The notes under the pieces: model-generated
What the model saw: only the letters and a program-made list of their open reading frames with translations
Database searches by the model: none
Told to the model about the DNA's origin: nothing
Source: Bacteroidaceae bacterium
GTDB taxonomy: Bacteria; Bacteroidota; Bacteroidia; Bacteroidales; Bacteroidaceae
DNA: 64,000 nt
Direction: 5' to 3'
Assembly (NCBI GenBank): GCA_017427065.1
Contig: JAFRTL010000013.1
Span: 19,693-83,692, forward strand
Translations under genes and position numbers: made by a program
In this document: positions 18,534 through 28,285 of the stretch, piece by piece
Layout of the letters: each line of letters starts with the position of its first letter
Position numbering within the stretch: position 1 is the stretch's first letter

Positions 18534-19451
18534 ATGAAACAACAGACACTGATAGAAAGTTTTTCACTTAGCGGTAAGGGATTGCATACGGGTCTGAACC
18601 TGACAGTTACATTCTCTCCTGCTCCTGAAAACTTCGGCTATAAAATCAAGCGAGTTGACATTGAAGAGCAACCCATTATCGATGCTTATGCTGATAATGT
18701 GGCTGAAACCACACGTGGCACTGTGCTTGTTAAGGACGGAGTGAAAGTAAGCACGATAGAACATGGAATGGCAGCTCTCTTTGCTTGCGGAATCGACAAT
18801 TGCCTCATTGAGGTAAACGGTCCTGAATTTCCTATCCTTGATGGTAGTTCCAAGTATTTCATCCAAGGCATCAAACGTGTTGGTATCAAAGAGCAGAAAG
18901 AAGAGAAGCATTTCTTCGAGATTAAGCATAGAATGGAATACAAGGACGAAGAAACTGGTGCCAGTATCGTAATGTATCCTGATGACAAGTTCAGTTTGAC
19001 AACCTTGATATCTTATGATTCTGTCATTCTGCCCAATCAATATGCTACATTGGATGACATGAGCCATTTCGAAGATGAAATTTCACAAGCTCGTACTTTT
19101 GTCTTTGTAAGAGAGATTGAGCCATTGTTGAATGCTGGCCTTATCAGAGGAGGCGACTTAGATAATGCCATCGTGATTTACGAACGCCAGATGACTCAAG
19201 AGCGCTATAACAAACTGGCAGATATCATGCGTGTTCCTCACATGGATGCCACTCGTTTAGGATATATCATGCATAAGCCACTGGTTTGGTCGAATGAATG
19301 TGCTCGACATAAGTTGCTAGACGTTATTGGGGATATGGCTTTAATTGGAAAACCAATCAAGGGTCACATTATCGCCACTCGGCCAGGACATACTATCAAT
19401 AATAAGTTTGCACGTCTGATGCGTGAAGAACTATTAAAAGAGAATAAGTAA
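18534..19451 (+). CDS. lpxC: UDP-3-O-acyl-N-acetylglucosamine deacetylase, without a fused FabZ domain
   Basis: 305 aa: the zinc-dependent committed step of lipid A synthesis. The zinc and catalytic residues are visible as TIEHGMAAL (Glu76-His77), the HKLLDVIGD block (second His and Asp) and GHTINNKFA (general-acid His). In most Bacteroidetes this protein is a ~460-residue LpxC-FabZ fusion. Here it stops soon after the last LpxC block, and lpxA begins 19 bp later, so no FabZ remnant remains. LpxC activity should be intact; dehydratase activity must come from elsewhere. Confidence 0.95.
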   Translation: MKQQTLIESFSLSGKGLHTGLNLTVTFSPAPENFGYKIKRVDIEEQPIIDAYADNVAETTRGTVLVKDGVKVSTIEHGMAALFACGIDNCLIEVNGPEFPILDGSSKYFIQGIKRVGIKEQKEEKHFFEIKHRMEYKDEETGASIVMYPDDKFSLTTLISYDSVILPNQYATLDDMSHFEDEISQARTFVFVREIEPLLNAGLIRGGDLDNAIVIYERQMTQERYNKLADIMRVPHMDATRLGYIMHKPLVWSNECARHKLLDVIGDMALIGKPIKGHIIATRPGHTINNKFARLMREELLKENK

Positions 19452-19470
19452 CACCTAAACATTACTATAT

Positions 19471-20241
19471 ATGAGTGAGATCAGTAATTTAGCATACATA
19501 CACCCAGAAGCCAAGATTGGAGAGAACTGCAAAATCGGGCCATTCTGCTTCATTGATAAGAATGTGGAAATAGGAGACAACAATGTACTTATGAACAATG
19601 TGTCCATCCATTATGGAGCTAGAATTGGCAACGGAAATACTTTCTTCCCAGGAAGTAGTATCAGCACCATTCCTCAAGATTTGAAATTTCATGGTGAAGA
19701 TACTTTGGCTATCATCGGTGACAATAACAGTATCCGTGAGAATGTAACCATCAGCCGTGGCACTGCATCAAAAGGTAAAACCGTTGTTGGAAGCAACAAT
19801 CTTCTGATGGAGAATATGCATGTAGCACACGACTGTGTTGTTGGCAGTGGCTGTATCATTGGCAATTCCACGAAGTTTGCAGGCGAAGTGGTGGTAGATG
19901 ATAACGCCATCATCAGTGCTTGTGTACTTATTCATCAGTTCTGCCACATCGGTGGGTATATCATGGTGCAAGGTGGATGTCGCAGCAGCAAAGACATTCC
20001 CCCATTTATTGTTGCTGCACGTGAACCTATCTGCTATGCAGGCATTAACATCGTAGGATTGCGCCGTCGTGGTTACTCTAAAGAGGCTATCGATTTGATA
20101 CACAACGCTTATCGTACCATCTATCAGAGTGGACATAATACGACTGACGCGCTTAAGATTATAGATGCGGAGTTCCCTAAAACTCCTGAAATCAACTATA
20201 TCGTGGAGTTCATACGTAACTCTGCACGTGGAATCATTTAA
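19471..20241 (+). CDS. lpxA: acyl-ACP--UDP-N-acetylglucosamine O-acyltransferase
   Basis: 256 aa hexapeptide-repeat protein, the first enzyme of lipid A synthesis. The left-handed beta helix starts at residue 6 (AYIHPEAKIGENCKIGPF). The catalytic His lies in NMHVAHDCVVG and the SRGT motif is present. The C-terminal helical domain includes GLRRRGYSKEAIDLIHNAYR, typical of LpxA rather than LpxD. It completes the lpxD-lpxC-lpxA block. Confidence 0.96.
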   Translation: MSEISNLAYIHPEAKIGENCKIGPFCFIDKNVEIGDNNVLMNNVSIHYGARIGNGNTFFPGSSISTIPQDLKFHGEDTLAIIGDNNSIRENVTISRGTASKGKTVVGSNNLLMENMHVAHDCVVGSGCIIGNSTKFAGEVVVDDNAIISACVLIHQFCHIGGYIMVQGGCRSSKDIPPFIVAAREPICYAGINIVGLRRRGYSKEAIDLIHNAYRTIYQSGHNTTDALKIIDAEFPKTPEINYIVEFIRNSARGII

Positions 20242-20253
20242 TCCAAGAAAGAC

Positions 20254-20814
20254 ATGGTTTACAGATTTACATTTATTTCAGATGAAGTTGACGACTTCAA
20301 GAGAGAGATTCAAATAGACTCTGAGGCTAAGTTCTACGACCTCCATAAAGCCATCTGCCAGGCATGTGACTATGATGAGAAGCAATTAGCTTCATTTTTC
20401 ATTTGTAATGAAGATTGGGAAAAGGAGACAGAGATTACCTTAGAGGAGATGGACACCAACTCCGAGAATGATTCTTGGTTGATGGCTAAAACCAGAATCA
20501 GCGAATTGGTGGAAGATGAAAAGCAAAAGCTCATCTATGTCTTTGATTACATGACTGATCGCTGTTTGTTTGCCCAACTTAGTGAGATTATTACTGGTAA
20601 AAAACTCTCTGAGCCCAAATGCACTAAAAGTAGAGGCGAAGCTCCAAAGCAACAGATGGACTTTGAAGAGTTTGAGAAGAAAACAGGATCCTCAGACATG
20701 GAAGAAGACTTCTATGGCGACCAAGACTATGATGCTGATGAGATTGACCGTGAAGGTTTTGAAGGGTTAGACGATTTGCCTAGTGATTCTTTTGACGGAA
20801 GCGACATTTATTGA
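20254..20814 (+). CDS. IS1096 passenger TnpR / pRiA4b ORF3-like protein
   Basis: 186 aa. The N-terminal 110 residues match the PRiA4_ORF3-like fold ([20 protein letters not shown] at the start and a [15 protein letters not shown] strand), and the last 70 residues are very acidic ([17 protein letters not shown]). The family is named from a mobile-element gene, but this copy sits in a conserved chromosomal block and no transposase or inverted repeats are near. It lies 12 bp after lpxA and ends just before miaA. The function is unknown. Confidence 0.7.
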   Translation: MVYRFTFISDEVDDFKREIQIDSEAKFYDLHKAICQACDYDEKQLASFFICNEDWEKETEITLEEMDTNSENDSWLMAKTRISELVEDEKQKLIYVFDYMTDRCLFAQLSEIITGKKLSEPKCTKSRGEAPKQQMDFEEFEKKTGSSDMEEDFYGDQDYDADEIDREGFEGLDDLPSDSFDGSDIY

Positions 20815-20834
20815 GTGTCCTCTATAAAGAAAGC

Positions 20835-21749
20835 ATGCAAACACTCCTTGTTCTCATCGGGCCTACTGGTGTAGGTAAGACAGATTTAAGCCTTGAATTG
20901 GCTGAACGATTTCAAACGGATATCGTTTCTGCTGATTCAAGGCAAATTTATGCTAATCTTCCTATCGGCACTGCGGCTCCTACTCCCGAACAATTGAAAC
21001 GCGTCAAACATTATTTTATTGGGACTTTACAACTGACAGATTACTATAGTGCTGCACAATATGAGGAGGATGCCCTGAAAGTGCTGGATGAATTATTCCA
21101 AAAACATGAAACTGTCATCCTAACAGGTGGGTCCATGATGTATATCGATGCTATCTGTAAAGGGATAGACGTTATTCCTACCATCGAACAGGAGACGCGT
21201 GAGATGATGCAGCAGAAATACCAAGAACAAGGATTGGAGAGTCTTTGTCAGGAATTGAAACTTCTCGATCCAGAGTATTATCAAATCGTTGACCGCAAGA
21301 ATCCCAAACGTATCATTCATGCATTAGAGATTTGTTATCAAACAGGGCAGACATATACCTCTTTTCGGACTCATCCCCAGAAAGAGCGTCCTTTCCGTAT
21401 GATAAAAATAGGACTGACACGTCCGAGAGAAGAATTATATAACCGTATCAATCTACGTGTAGACAGCATGATGGAAAATGGATTGTTGGAAGAAGCGCTC
21501 AGTGTATATCCTCTACGCCATCTTAATTCCCTTAATACCGTCGGTTATAAAGAACTCTTTCATTATCTCGATGGTGTATGGACTTTGGATTATACCATAG
21601 AAAAGATAAAGGTGAATACACGTACTTATGCCCGCAAGCAATTGACATGGTTCAAACATGACAACAATATCAGATGGTTTCATCCAGATGAGAAAGAAGC
21701 GATCTTCAAGTATATAGATGATGCTTTACACGAGACACAAGCATCATAA
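20835..21749 (+). CDS. miaA: tRNA dimethylallyltransferase
   Basis: 304 aa from the ATG at 20835, placing the P-loop [11 protein letters not shown] at the usual N-terminal position. The TTG at 20811 overlaps the previous gene and adds non-conserved residues. Other blocks are [19 protein letters not shown] and the [12 protein letters not shown] region. It isopentenylates A37 of tRNAs reading UNN codons. Its 3' end overlaps the convergent glycosyltransferase gene by 6 bp. Confidence 0.94.
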   Translation: MQTLLVLIGPTGVGKTDLSLELAERFQTDIVSADSRQIYANLPIGTAAPTPEQLKRVKHYFIGTLQLTDYYSAAQYEEDALKVLDELFQKHETVILTGGSMMYIDAICKGIDVIPTIEQETREMMQQKYQEQGLESLCQELKLLDPEYYQIVDRKNPKRIIHALEICYQTGQTYTSFRTHPQKERPFRMIKIGLTRPREELYNRINLRVDSMMENGLLEEALSVYPLRHLNSLNTVGYKELFHYLDGVWTLDYTIEKIKVNTRTYARKQLTWFKHDNNIRWFHPDEKEAIFKYIDDALHETQAS

Positions 21750-22760
21750 ATCCAGATACCTCCTTACTCCTTTTGCATAATAGCTCCAAAGAATACTCCC
21801 CCTTTCATGAAAGAATGGTAATCTTACTGGCATAAGATTAGTATTCTTCGATCGATAAGATGCATAATCTTTACGCATTTTCTTAAATGCACGACGAGCC
21901 TTTGCCACCATCCATGCACTGCGCCATTCTCCTTTCAACAAGAAACTTAAAGCAGCGACATAATCCAGGAATGCACGGATAATCATCACACGAGACAATT
22001 CTTCCGATGGCAAGTTCTTATAAAGCATCAATAGATTATTCCTGAAATTCAAGAAAGTCTTGCGGGGATTCTCTTTCTGCAAAGTACCCCCTCCCACATG
22101 ATATACTACACTGGAAGGCACACAATAGATTTCTTTTCCACTTGACCAAAGTCGCCAACATAAATCCACTTCTTCCATGTGTGCAAAGAAATTCCCATCA
22201 AGTCCGCCAATATCCCTATAATCAGCCAAACGTATGAAGAGTGCTGCGCCTGTTGCCCAACATACTGGTGCGATTTCGTCATACTGTCCATTATCTTTTT
22301 CCACAGCACTCATGATACGTCCGCGGCAATAGGGATATCCTAAGTAATCAATGAAACCACCACTAGCGCCAGCATATTCAAAAGCATCTCTTTGGAACCA
22401 ACTTCTCAGTTTTGGTTGACAAGCCGCCACATTCGGATGAGTATCCATGAAATCCAATAAAGGGAGCAACCAATGAGGAGTGACTTCCACATCAGAATTG
22501 AGCAGTACCACATACTCGGCTTCCACGTCCTTTAAGGCTCGATTATACCCTTCAGCGAAACCATAATTTTGAGACATGGAAATTATCTTGATAGTTGGGA
22601 AAGTATTTTTTACTAACTGGAGAGAATTATCCGAGGATGCATTGTCAGCCACATAAACCACCCCACCATCCTGTTCAGAATAGTTCACAACGGAAGGCAA
22701 AAACTGTTCCAGCAACTTGCTCCCATTCCAGTTCAATATGACAACTGCCACCTTATCCAT
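21744..22760 (-). CDS. family 2 glycosyltransferase
   Basis: 338 aa from the ATG at 22760 ([13 protein letters not shown]); the longer frame would overlap the acyltransferase gene. It is a GT-A fold, GT2-type enzyme: nucleotide-binding [19 protein letters not shown], the DxD-like LNSDVEV, and an acceptor-site block ([31 protein letters not shown]). It resembles rhamnosyltransferase/WcaA-like enzymes of surface polysaccharide synthesis; donor and acceptor are unknown. It is third in the mtaB-acyltransferase-GT unit, 1 bp after the preceding stop. Confidence 0.85.
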   Translation of the reverse strand: MDKVAVVILNWNGSKLLEQFLPSVVNYSEQDGGVVYVADNASSDNSLQLVKNTFPTIKIISMSQNYGFAEGYNRALKDVEAEYVVLLNSDVEVTPHWLLPLLDFMDTHPNVAACQPKLRSWFQRDAFEYAGASGGFIDYLGYPYCRGRIMSAVEKDNGQYDEIAPVCWATGAALFIRLADYRDIGGLDGNFFAHMEEVDLCWRLWSSGKEIYCVPSSVVYHVGGGTLQKENPRKTFLNFRNNLLMLYKNLPSEELSRVMIIRAFLDYVAALSFLLKGEWRSAWMVAKARRAFKKMRKDYASYRSKNTNLMPVRLPFFHERGSILWSYYAKGVRRYLDL

Positions 22761-22761
22761 A

Positions 22762-23670
22762 CTATAGTTGTTTATGGAATTTTGCCACCTGTTCACGTGT
22801 AAGTTTCCATCGACGATGAGACCAGAACCAATAAGGCGGATCACGACGAATTGTTTGTTCTAATCGACGCGCAAATTCCTCTGTAATCTCTCCATCAGTC
22901 GTTTGCTTAGGAGTTTCTGTAATCAGTTCAAAATCCGTTTGACAATATCCCCTAGACTTACGTGTCAAATCACAATAGAACACAGGGAAATTCATCATCT
23001 TAGCCAATCGCTCTGCTCCATCCATGAACACCGTATCCTGATTCAAGAAAGTTGTCCAGTAATGTGCCTCATTCAAATTAGGCGATTGGTCAGAAATCAA
23101 ACCAAGTACAAAATGTTGCTTTGAACGATATAACTTTATTATCTCTTTTGCAGTGGAATGCTTTGGTATGTTCACCGCACCAAAACGGGCACGGATGCCC
23201 TTGAACATCTCGTCCAAGTACTTATTATGCAAGGGTTTATAGACTTGCAATCCTAGATCTCCTGGTTTCAAGATAGTTGCTACACGTGTAATCCACTCAA
23301 AATTAGCATAGTGAGGAACGAGCATTATGACACCACCATGCTTGTCTATCATATCTAGGAAAGAATCTAATTTCACAAAAACCATGCGATGCTCTATTTC
23401 TTCTTTGGACATGGTCAGCGTTTTTACCTCTTCTACCAAATAATCGCAGATATAATGGTAAAACTTTCGTTCGATTTCCTTCAATTCCTCTTCTGATTTT
23501 TCAGGAAAAGAACGTTTTAGATTTGTCCGCACAACTTTCAGACGATACTTTACTACCCGATGTGCCAAGAATGCCAAGATATCTGACAATACATAAAGAG
23601 CGGAGAAAGGCAATTGAGCCAATATCCACATGCCAGCATATGTCAGATAATATACCAATCTTGATATCAT
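22762..23670 (-). CDS. LpxL/HtrB-type lysophospholipid acyltransferase (lipid A)
   Basis: 302 aa. An N-terminal membrane helix precedes the LpxL acyltransferase domain. The catalytic HX4(D/E) motif is HYANFE in LVPHYANFEW, followed by LGLISDQSP and a C-terminal WFWSHRRWK typical of the family. It probably adds a late acyl chain to lipid A at the inner membrane. It overlaps mtaB by 4 bp and is 1 bp from the glycosyltransferase gene. Confidence 0.88.
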   Translation of the reverse strand: MISRLVYYLTYAGMWILAQLPFSALYVLSDILAFLAHRVVKYRLKVVRTNLKRSFPEKSEEELKEIERKFYHYICDYLVEEVKTLTMSKEEIEHRMVFVKLDSFLDMIDKHGGVIMLVPHYANFEWITRVATILKPGDLGLQVYKPLHNKYLDEMFKGIRARFGAVNIPKHSTAKEIIKLYRSKQHFVLGLISDQSPNLNEAHYWTTFLNQDTVFMDGAERLAKMMNFPVFYCDLTRKSRGYCQTDFELITETPKQTTDGEITEEFARRLEQTIRRDPPYWFWSHRRWKLTREQVAKFHKQL

Positions 23671-24983
23671 AACATCGTTCCCTTTAAAGCTGTTCCGTCT
23701 TCAATAAAATCACCCAAACGAACAGGTACCACCACATTGTCGAATGAACCACTGCATGCCACTTCCACCTTTATATAATTAGGAGTGAAACCATGCATCA
23801 CATTATCCGATTTACTATGTTCCAACAATACTGGTAAGACCTTTCCGATATGTCTTTGATAGAAATCATGTGTCTTCTTATCAGAGAGTCGAATCATTCG
23901 CTCACTGCGTTCGTGCTTCACATCTGGAGAAACCACATAAGGAATCTTCAGTGCCATCGTTCCTGGACGTTCAGAATAACTGAACACATGCAACTTCGTC
24001 ACATCCAATCCTTCTATGAAGTGATATGCATCTTCAAAATACTCAGGTGTCTCTCCTCTATTTCCTACCATCACATCCACCCCTATGAAGCAATGTGGCA
24101 TCAATTCCTTAATAACTCCCACTTTATGCGCAAAGAGGTCGCGATTGTAACGACGTTTCATCAGATGCAGTACTTCATCGCTTCCCGATTGCAAAGGGAT
24201 ATGGAAATGAGGCATAAAGCGTTTGGAATTTGCTACAAAACTGATAATGTCATCCGTCAGCAGATTAGGTTCGATGGAGGAGATACGATAACGCTCTATT
24301 CCCTCCACTTCATCCAACGCCCTCACGAGGTCGTAAAAACTCTCTCGTGTAGTTTTGCCAAAATCACCGATATTGACTCCAGTGATAACAATCTCTTTTC
24401 CGCCCTCTGCTGCTACTTTCTGTGCTTGCTCCACCATAGAGGCAATACTGCCATTTCTACTGCGTCCACGAGCCATCGGAATAGTACAATAGGTACAATA
24501 ATAGTCGCATCCATCTTGCACTTTCAAGAAATAGCGCGTACGGTCGCCATGCGAACAGGAAGGACTGAACGTGCGGATATCTTGTAAGCGTGAAGTAAAA
24601 TGCTCGCCATGAGACGCTTTCTTCAAATCACCCAAATAGTGAAGGAGATCTTTCTTCTGTTCCGCTCCCAATACCAAATCCACTCCTTTAATTTTGGATA
24701 CGACTTCTGGCTTCAATTGTGCATAGCATCCCATGACCACCATGAAAGCCTTTGGGTGTTCTTTCACTAATCTGTGTATGATCTGACGACATTTTCTATC
24801 TGCTACTTCGGTCACAGAACAAGTATTCACCACACAGATATCAGCCTCATCGCCTTCAGCAGCCGTTGTCACACCTGCCTCACTTAATAGCTGAGAAATG
24901 GTTGAAGTCTCAGAAAAGTTCAATTTGCAACCTAAGGTATAGTAAACGGCTTTTTTACCAGCCAGTATCTGCATGTCTGTCAT
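23667..24983 (-). CDS. mtaB: tRNA t6A37 methylthiotransferase
   Basis: 438 aa radical-SAM methylthiotransferase of the MiaB/MtaB class. The N-terminal UPF0004 domain carries cluster-binding cysteines (TLGCKLNFSE, VNTCSVTE, MGCYAQLKPE), the radical SAM motif is CDYYCTYCTIP, and a C-terminal TRAM-like region follows. KLNFSE after the first Cys and the VNTCSVTEVADRKCRQ block point to MtaB rather than MiaB. It converts t6A37 to ms2t6A37. First gene of the unit, with its own -7 box. Confidence 0.93.
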   Translation of the reverse strand: MTDMQILAGKKAVYYTLGCKLNFSETSTISQLLSEAGVTTAAEGDEADICVVNTCSVTEVADRKCRQIIHRLVKEHPKAFMVVMGCYAQLKPEVVSKIKGVDLVLGAEQKKDLLHYLGDLKKASHGEHFTSRLQDIRTFSPSCSHGDRTRYFLKVQDGCDYYCTYCTIPMARGRSRNGSIASMVEQAQKVAAEGGKEIVITGVNIGDFGKTTRESFYDLVRALDEVEGIERYRISSIEPNLLTDDIISFVANSKRFMPHFHIPLQSGSDEVLHLMKRRYNRDLFAHKVGVIKELMPHCFIGVDVMVGNRGETPEYFEDAYHFIEGLDVTKLHVFSYSERPGTMALKIPYVVSPDVKHERSERMIRLSDKKTHDFYQRHIGKVLPVLLEHSKSDNVMHGFTPNYIKVEVACSGSFDNVVVPVRLGDFIEDGTALKGTML

Positions 24984-25006
24984 ATCACTACTTCACATTT
25001 TCAGTG

Positions 25007-25014
25007 CAAAAATA
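25007..25014 (-). promoter_or_regulatory. -7 promoter element of the mtaB unit
   Basis: TATTTTTG on the minus strand, 24 bp before the mtaB ATG at 24983. It is divergent from the -7 box of the acyl-CoA synthetase at 25036-25043, with 21 bp between them. Confidence 0.45.
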
Positions 25015-25035
25015 CAATAATAAAAGGATTTTTCC

Positions 25036-25043
25036 TATTTTTG
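25036..25043 (+). promoter_or_regulatory. -7 promoter element of the acyl-CoA synthetase gene
   Basis: TATTTTTG, 23 bp before the ATG at 25067; forms a back-to-back pair with the mtaB -7 box. Confidence 0.45.
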
Positions 25044-25066
25044 CACCTAATTAAGAGATTTGTGCA

Positions 25067-26740
25067 ATGGTTCAAGAGAATTTTATCAAACTATACGAGA
25101 AAAGTTTTCGTGAAAACTGGGATTTGAAATGCCTGTCTGACTATGGAGAAAACAACACCTTCACATATGGAGAGGTGGCAAGAGAGATAGCAGGTATTCA
25201 TCTTCTTTTCAAGCATTGCCAATTGCGTAGAGGTGATAAAGTCGCCATCATCGGGAAGAATAACACCCGTTGGTGTATCTCTTTTTTGGCAACAGTTACT
25301 TATGGTGCTATCGTAGTGCCTATCTTGCAGGACTTTAACCCTAGTGACGTGCATTACATCATCAACCATTCTGAATCTTCTTTCCTATTTACCAGTGATA
25401 CCATCTGGGAACGTCTTGAAGAAAGCAAACTTACTGATATCAGAGGCGTGTTTTCACTCACTGACTTTCGTTGTTTATACCAACGAGATGGAGAGACCAT
25501 CCAGCATTTCATGAGGCAAATGGAGAGTCAGATGGAAAAGACTTATCCTCATGGATTCCAGAAAGAAGATGTCACATACACCGATCTCGATAACGATAAG
25601 GTGATGCTTATCAACTATACTTCTGGCACTACAGGATTCAGTAAAGGCGTCATGCTGACTGGTAATAATCTAGCCGCCAATGTGGTTTATGGCATTCGCT
25701 CAGAATTATTACGTAAGTATGAGAATGTACTCTCCTTCCTTCCTCTTGCCCACATGTATGGTTGTGCATTCGACTTCCTCACTGCCATTGCTGTTGGTAC
25801 GCATGTCACTTTGTTAGGAAAGACTCCATCTCCTAAAATTCTTCTTACTGCATTTGAAGAAGTGAAGCCCAACATCATTATTACCGTGCCATTAGTGATA
25901 GAAAAGATTTATAAGAACATTATCCTCCCACTCATTAATAAAAGAGGGATGAAAATGGCTCTTAGCATCCCAATGCTGAATGCACAGATCTATGCACAAA
26001 TCCGGAAGAAATTAATCGATGCATTGGGAGGACGCTTCAAAGAAGTGATTATTGGAGGAGCTGCCCTTAATCCTGAAGTAGAGGACTTTTTCTATAAGAT
26101 AAAATTCCCATTTACAGTGGGATATGGGATGACTGAGTGTGCTCCACTTATCAGCCACCAGTATTGGGACAAATTCATTCCTACGTCATCGGGGCGACTT
26201 CTTGAGGGTTTCTTGGAAGCTCGCATCTCCCATCCCGATCCTATCACTGGTATTGGCGAACTGGAAGTGAGAGGCGAAAACGTTATGAAAGGCTATTATA
26301 AGAATGAAGTCGCCACTAAAGATGCTTTTACTGAGGACGGATGGTTGCGTACTGGCGATTTGGGGCACATTGACGAACAGAATAACATCTATCTTCGTGG
26401 AAGAAGTAAAACCATGATTCTTGGTTCCAACGGTCAGAATATTTTCCCAGAAGAACTAGAGTCTCGTCTCAACAATCTCCCATTTGTTCAAGAAAGTCTT
26501 GTCGTGGAATGTAACAAGAAGCTGATTGCTTTGGTTTATCCCGATTTTGAAGCACTTGATTCTGTTGGCTTAAATACTCCCGAGAGTTTGAAGACGATCA
26601 TGGATGAGAACCTCAACACCTTAAATAAGAGTGTTAGTGCCTATGAGAAAGTCAGTCGAATTCAAATCTTCCCAACAGAATTTGAAAAGACCCCCAAACG
26701 AAGTATCAAACGCTACTTATACAACAGTGTAACGGAATAG
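25067..26740 (+). CDS. AMP-binding long-chain fatty acid--CoA ligase
   Basis: 557 aa adenylate-forming enzyme. The P-loop-like motif INYTSGTTGFSKGV is near residue 185, the adenine-binding segment is GYGMTECAPLISH, and the LRTGDLGHIDEQ block and a C-terminal Lys region (EKTPKRSIKRYLY) are present. It activates fatty acids to acyl-CoA by way of acyl-AMP and is cytoplasmic or membrane-associated. The exact chain-length preference is not readable. A small lipoprotein gene follows 21 bp later. Confidence 0.9.
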   Translation: MVQENFIKLYEKSFRENWDLKCLSDYGENNTFTYGEVAREIAGIHLLFKHCQLRRGDKVAIIGKNNTRWCISFLATVTYGAIVVPILQDFNPSDVHYIINHSESSFLFTSDTIWERLEESKLTDIRGVFSLTDFRCLYQRDGETIQHFMRQMESQMEKTYPHGFQKEDVTYTDLDNDKVMLINYTSGTTGFSKGVMLTGNNLAANVVYGIRSELLRKYENVLSFLPLAHMYGCAFDFLTAIAVGTHVTLLGKTPSPKILLTAFEEVKPNIIITVPLVIEKIYKNIILPLINKRGMKMALSIPMLNAQIYAQIRKKLIDALGGRFKEVIIGGAALNPEVEDFFYKIKFPFTVGYGMTECAPLISHQYWDKFIPTSSGRLLEGFLEARISHPDPITGIGELEVRGENVMKGYYKNEVATKDAFTEDGWLRTGDLGHIDEQNNIYLRGRSKTMILGSNGQNIFPEELESRLNNLPFVQESLVVECNKKLIALVYPDFEALDSVGLNTPESLKTIMDENLNTLNKSVSAYEKVSRIQIFPTEFEKTPKRSIKRYLYNSVTE

Positions 26741-26761
26741 TAAAACTAAAACCCTTATAAG

Positions 26762-26983
26762 ATGAAGAAGTTGTTATTCATATCCCTTACGTTCATTACC
26801 CTCTCCTTTGCAGCATGCGGCAATGGAACAAGCGTGAAGCAAATGTCTGCGGCCGATTCTATCCGTTTGCAGGACTCTTTAGAAGCGCTTAAGCAAGCAG
26901 AACAAGAAGCGCTTGACATTCTACAAGCAGAAAGAGCAGCAGAACAAGCATCGAAAGCGGCAGCTGAAAAGGCAAGGAAATAA
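26762..26983 (+). CDS. small lipoprotein with coiled-coil tail
   Basis: 73 aa. Signal peptide with lipobox SFAAC (Cys19), then about 50 residues rich in Ala, Glu, Gln and Lys with heptad spacing (EALKQAEQEALDILQAERAA), predicted to be helical or coiled coil. It follows the acyl-CoA synthetase by 21 bp and may share its mRNA. I do not recognise the family. The antisense frame of nearly the same span is a shadow of this gene. Confidence 0.7.
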   Translation: MKKLLFISLTFITLSFAACGNGTSVKQMSAADSIRLQDSLEALKQAEQEALDILQAERAAEQASKAAAEKARK

Positions 26984-27010
26984 AGCCACATTTTTTACTC
27001 CTTCGTTAGG

Positions 27011-27064
27011 AAATTATTTTTCCCTAGTTAGAAAAAAAATTTTTCCTAACTAGAAAAATAATTT
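27011..27064. repeat. A/T-rich inverted repeat with ~22-bp arms
   Basis: The left arm AAATTATTTTTCCCTAGTTAG and the right arm (reverse complement AAATTATTTTTCTAGTTAGG) pair around an A/T centre. It lies between the small lipoprotein and the rplI terminator. It could be a terminator for the plus-strand genes or a small dispersed element. Confidence 0.55.
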
Positions 27065-27100
27065 GTACCTGTCAGTATGCTCTTTTGACCATATAAAAAG

Positions 27101-27131
27101 CGAGGGGACTGTCTTGATGACAGTCCCCTCG
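27101..27131 (-). terminator. bidirectional hairpin terminator after rplI
   Basis: Perfect 13-bp stem (CGAGGGGACTGTC) with a 5-nt loop, flanked by TTTT on the plus side and CTTTTTA on the minus side. It ends the rpsF-rpsR-rplI operon and possibly the plus-strand unit. Confidence 0.85.
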
Positions 27132-27153
27132 TTTTACATATCATTCAGAGTAA

Positions 27154-27603
27154 TTACTTCTCCTCTTCAGCAACAACCTCGAAAGGAATCTCTGCAGCAA
27201 TCTCCTTGTGCAGTTTTACCTTAGCTACATAGTTGCCCACAGCCTTTACGTCAGCAACATCGATAGACTTACGGTCGATCTCAAAGCCTAACTTAGCTAA
27301 TTCGTCAGCAATCTGAATATTGCTTACAGAACCATAGATAGAACCAGTAGGACTAACCTTCGTTGCAATAACCAAAGAAACCTCTTTCAACTTCTCTGCC
27401 AATGCCAAAGCATCATTCTTGATCTTCTCCAGCTTATGAGCACGTTGTTTCAGATTCTCTGCCAAAACTTTCTTTGCAGACTCCGTTGCGATGACAGCTT
27501 TACCTGTTGGGATAAGGTAGTTGCGGCCATAACCAGGCTTTACATTAACAATATCGTCTTTGTAACCCAAATTGGCTACGTCTTCTTTCAAAATAACTTG
27601 CAT
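27154..27603 (-). CDS. rplI: 50S ribosomal protein bL9
   Basis: 149 aa, standard length. The N-terminal RNA-binding domain shows [28 protein letters not shown] (split here as [14 protein letters not shown] and [11 protein letters not shown]), then a long helix and the C-terminal domain ending in an acidic tail. It binds 23S rRNA near the L1 stalk. Last gene of the rpsF-rpsR-rplI operon. Confidence 0.98.
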   Translation of the reverse strand: MQVILKEDVANLGYKDDIVNVKPGYGRNYLIPTGKAVIATESAKKVLAENLKQRAHKLEKIKNDALALAEKLKEVSLVIATKVSPTGSIYGSVSNIQIADELAKLGFEIDRKSIDVADVKAVGNYVAKVKLHKEIAAEIPFEVVAEEEK

Positions 27604-27621
27604 ACTATCTCCTCCTCTTAA

Positions 27622-27894
27622 TTATTTCATCATATCTGTTACATAAGGAAGCAATGCCAAATGGCGTGCACGCTTTACTGCTTGAGCAACACGACGCTGG
27701 AACTTCAGAGAAGTACCGGTAATACGACGAGGCAGAATCTTGCCCTGCTCATTGAGGAACTTCTTCAAGAACTCAGGATCTTTGTAATCGATATACTTGA
27801 TACCGGCCTTCTTGAAACGGCAATACTTTTTCTTCTTAACATCTACTGAAGGTGGTGTTAAATATCTGATTTCTGATTGAACTTGCTGTGCCAT
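27622..27894 (-). CDS. rpsR: 30S ribosomal protein bS18
   Basis: 90 aa. The conserved core includes the [20 protein letters not shown] region, [17 protein letters not shown] and [13 protein letters not shown]. It forms a heterodimer with bS6 on the platform of the 30S subunit, and the genes are adjacent in the usual order with 2 bp between rpsF and rpsR. The N-terminus has CRFKKAG but lacks the multi-Cys zinc site of some S18 forms. Confidence 0.98.
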   Translation of the reverse strand: MAQQVQSEIRYLTPPSVDVKKKKYCRFKKAGIKYIDYKDPEFLKKFLNEQGKILPRRITGTSLKFQRRVAQAVKRARHLALLPYVTDMMK

Positions 27895-27896
27895 AA

Positions 27897-28241
27897 TTAA
27901 TCCTCCTTTTTACTTGATTTCAAATTTCTTCTCTTTTCTGCATACTCAGCAGCGAACTTATCCTGACGGAAAGTCAAGAAACGAAGAACGCGCTCATCGC
28001 GACGGAAGTTAACCTCCAACTTAGCAATCGTAGTAGGCTCTGCCTCAAACTCAATCAGCTGATAGAAACCTGTTGACTTCTTCTGGATAGGATAAGCCAA
28101 CTTTCTCAGTCCCCAGCCTTCTTCATTCACAATCTTGGCACCATCATCCGTGAGGATGCCTTTGAACTTTTCTACCGCTTCCTTCATCTGATCATCAGAC
28201 AAAACGGGAGTTAAAATGAAAACGGTTTCGTACTTATTCAT
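27897..28241 (-). CDS. rpsF: 30S ribosomal protein bS6
   Basis: 114 aa with the ferredoxin-like S6 fold: [20 protein letters not shown] at the start and [20 protein letters not shown] in the middle; the C-terminal tail is basic ([12 protein letters not shown]). First gene of the operon, with a two-element promoter upstream. The leader is short (about 40 nt) and I see no convincing S6:S18 autoregulatory motif in it. Confidence 0.97.
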   Translation of the reverse strand: MNKYETVFILTPVLSDDQMKEAVEKFKGILTDDGAKIVNEEGWGLRKLAYPIQKKSTGFYQLIEFEAEPTTIAKLEVNFRRDERVLRFLTFRQDKFAAEYAEKRRNLKSSKKED

Positions 28242-28285
28242 ACTTACTTGTAATAAAATTATAATATGTTTTTAAAATTGCGGTG

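Noticed and set aside
18534-20241. Frameshifted FabZ domain after lpxC
   Set aside because: Only 19 bp separate lpxC from a complete lpxA, so no room exists for FabZ remnants in any frame.
20254-20814. Mobile element implied by the IS1096-passenger name
   Set aside because: There is no transposase, no terminal repeats, and the gene is packed between lpxA and miaA at normal spacing; the name only reflects the family founder.
28242-28285. S6:S18 autoregulatory leader RNA
   Set aside because: The leader is only about 40 nt and A/T-rich; I see no conserved bulged stem of that motif.
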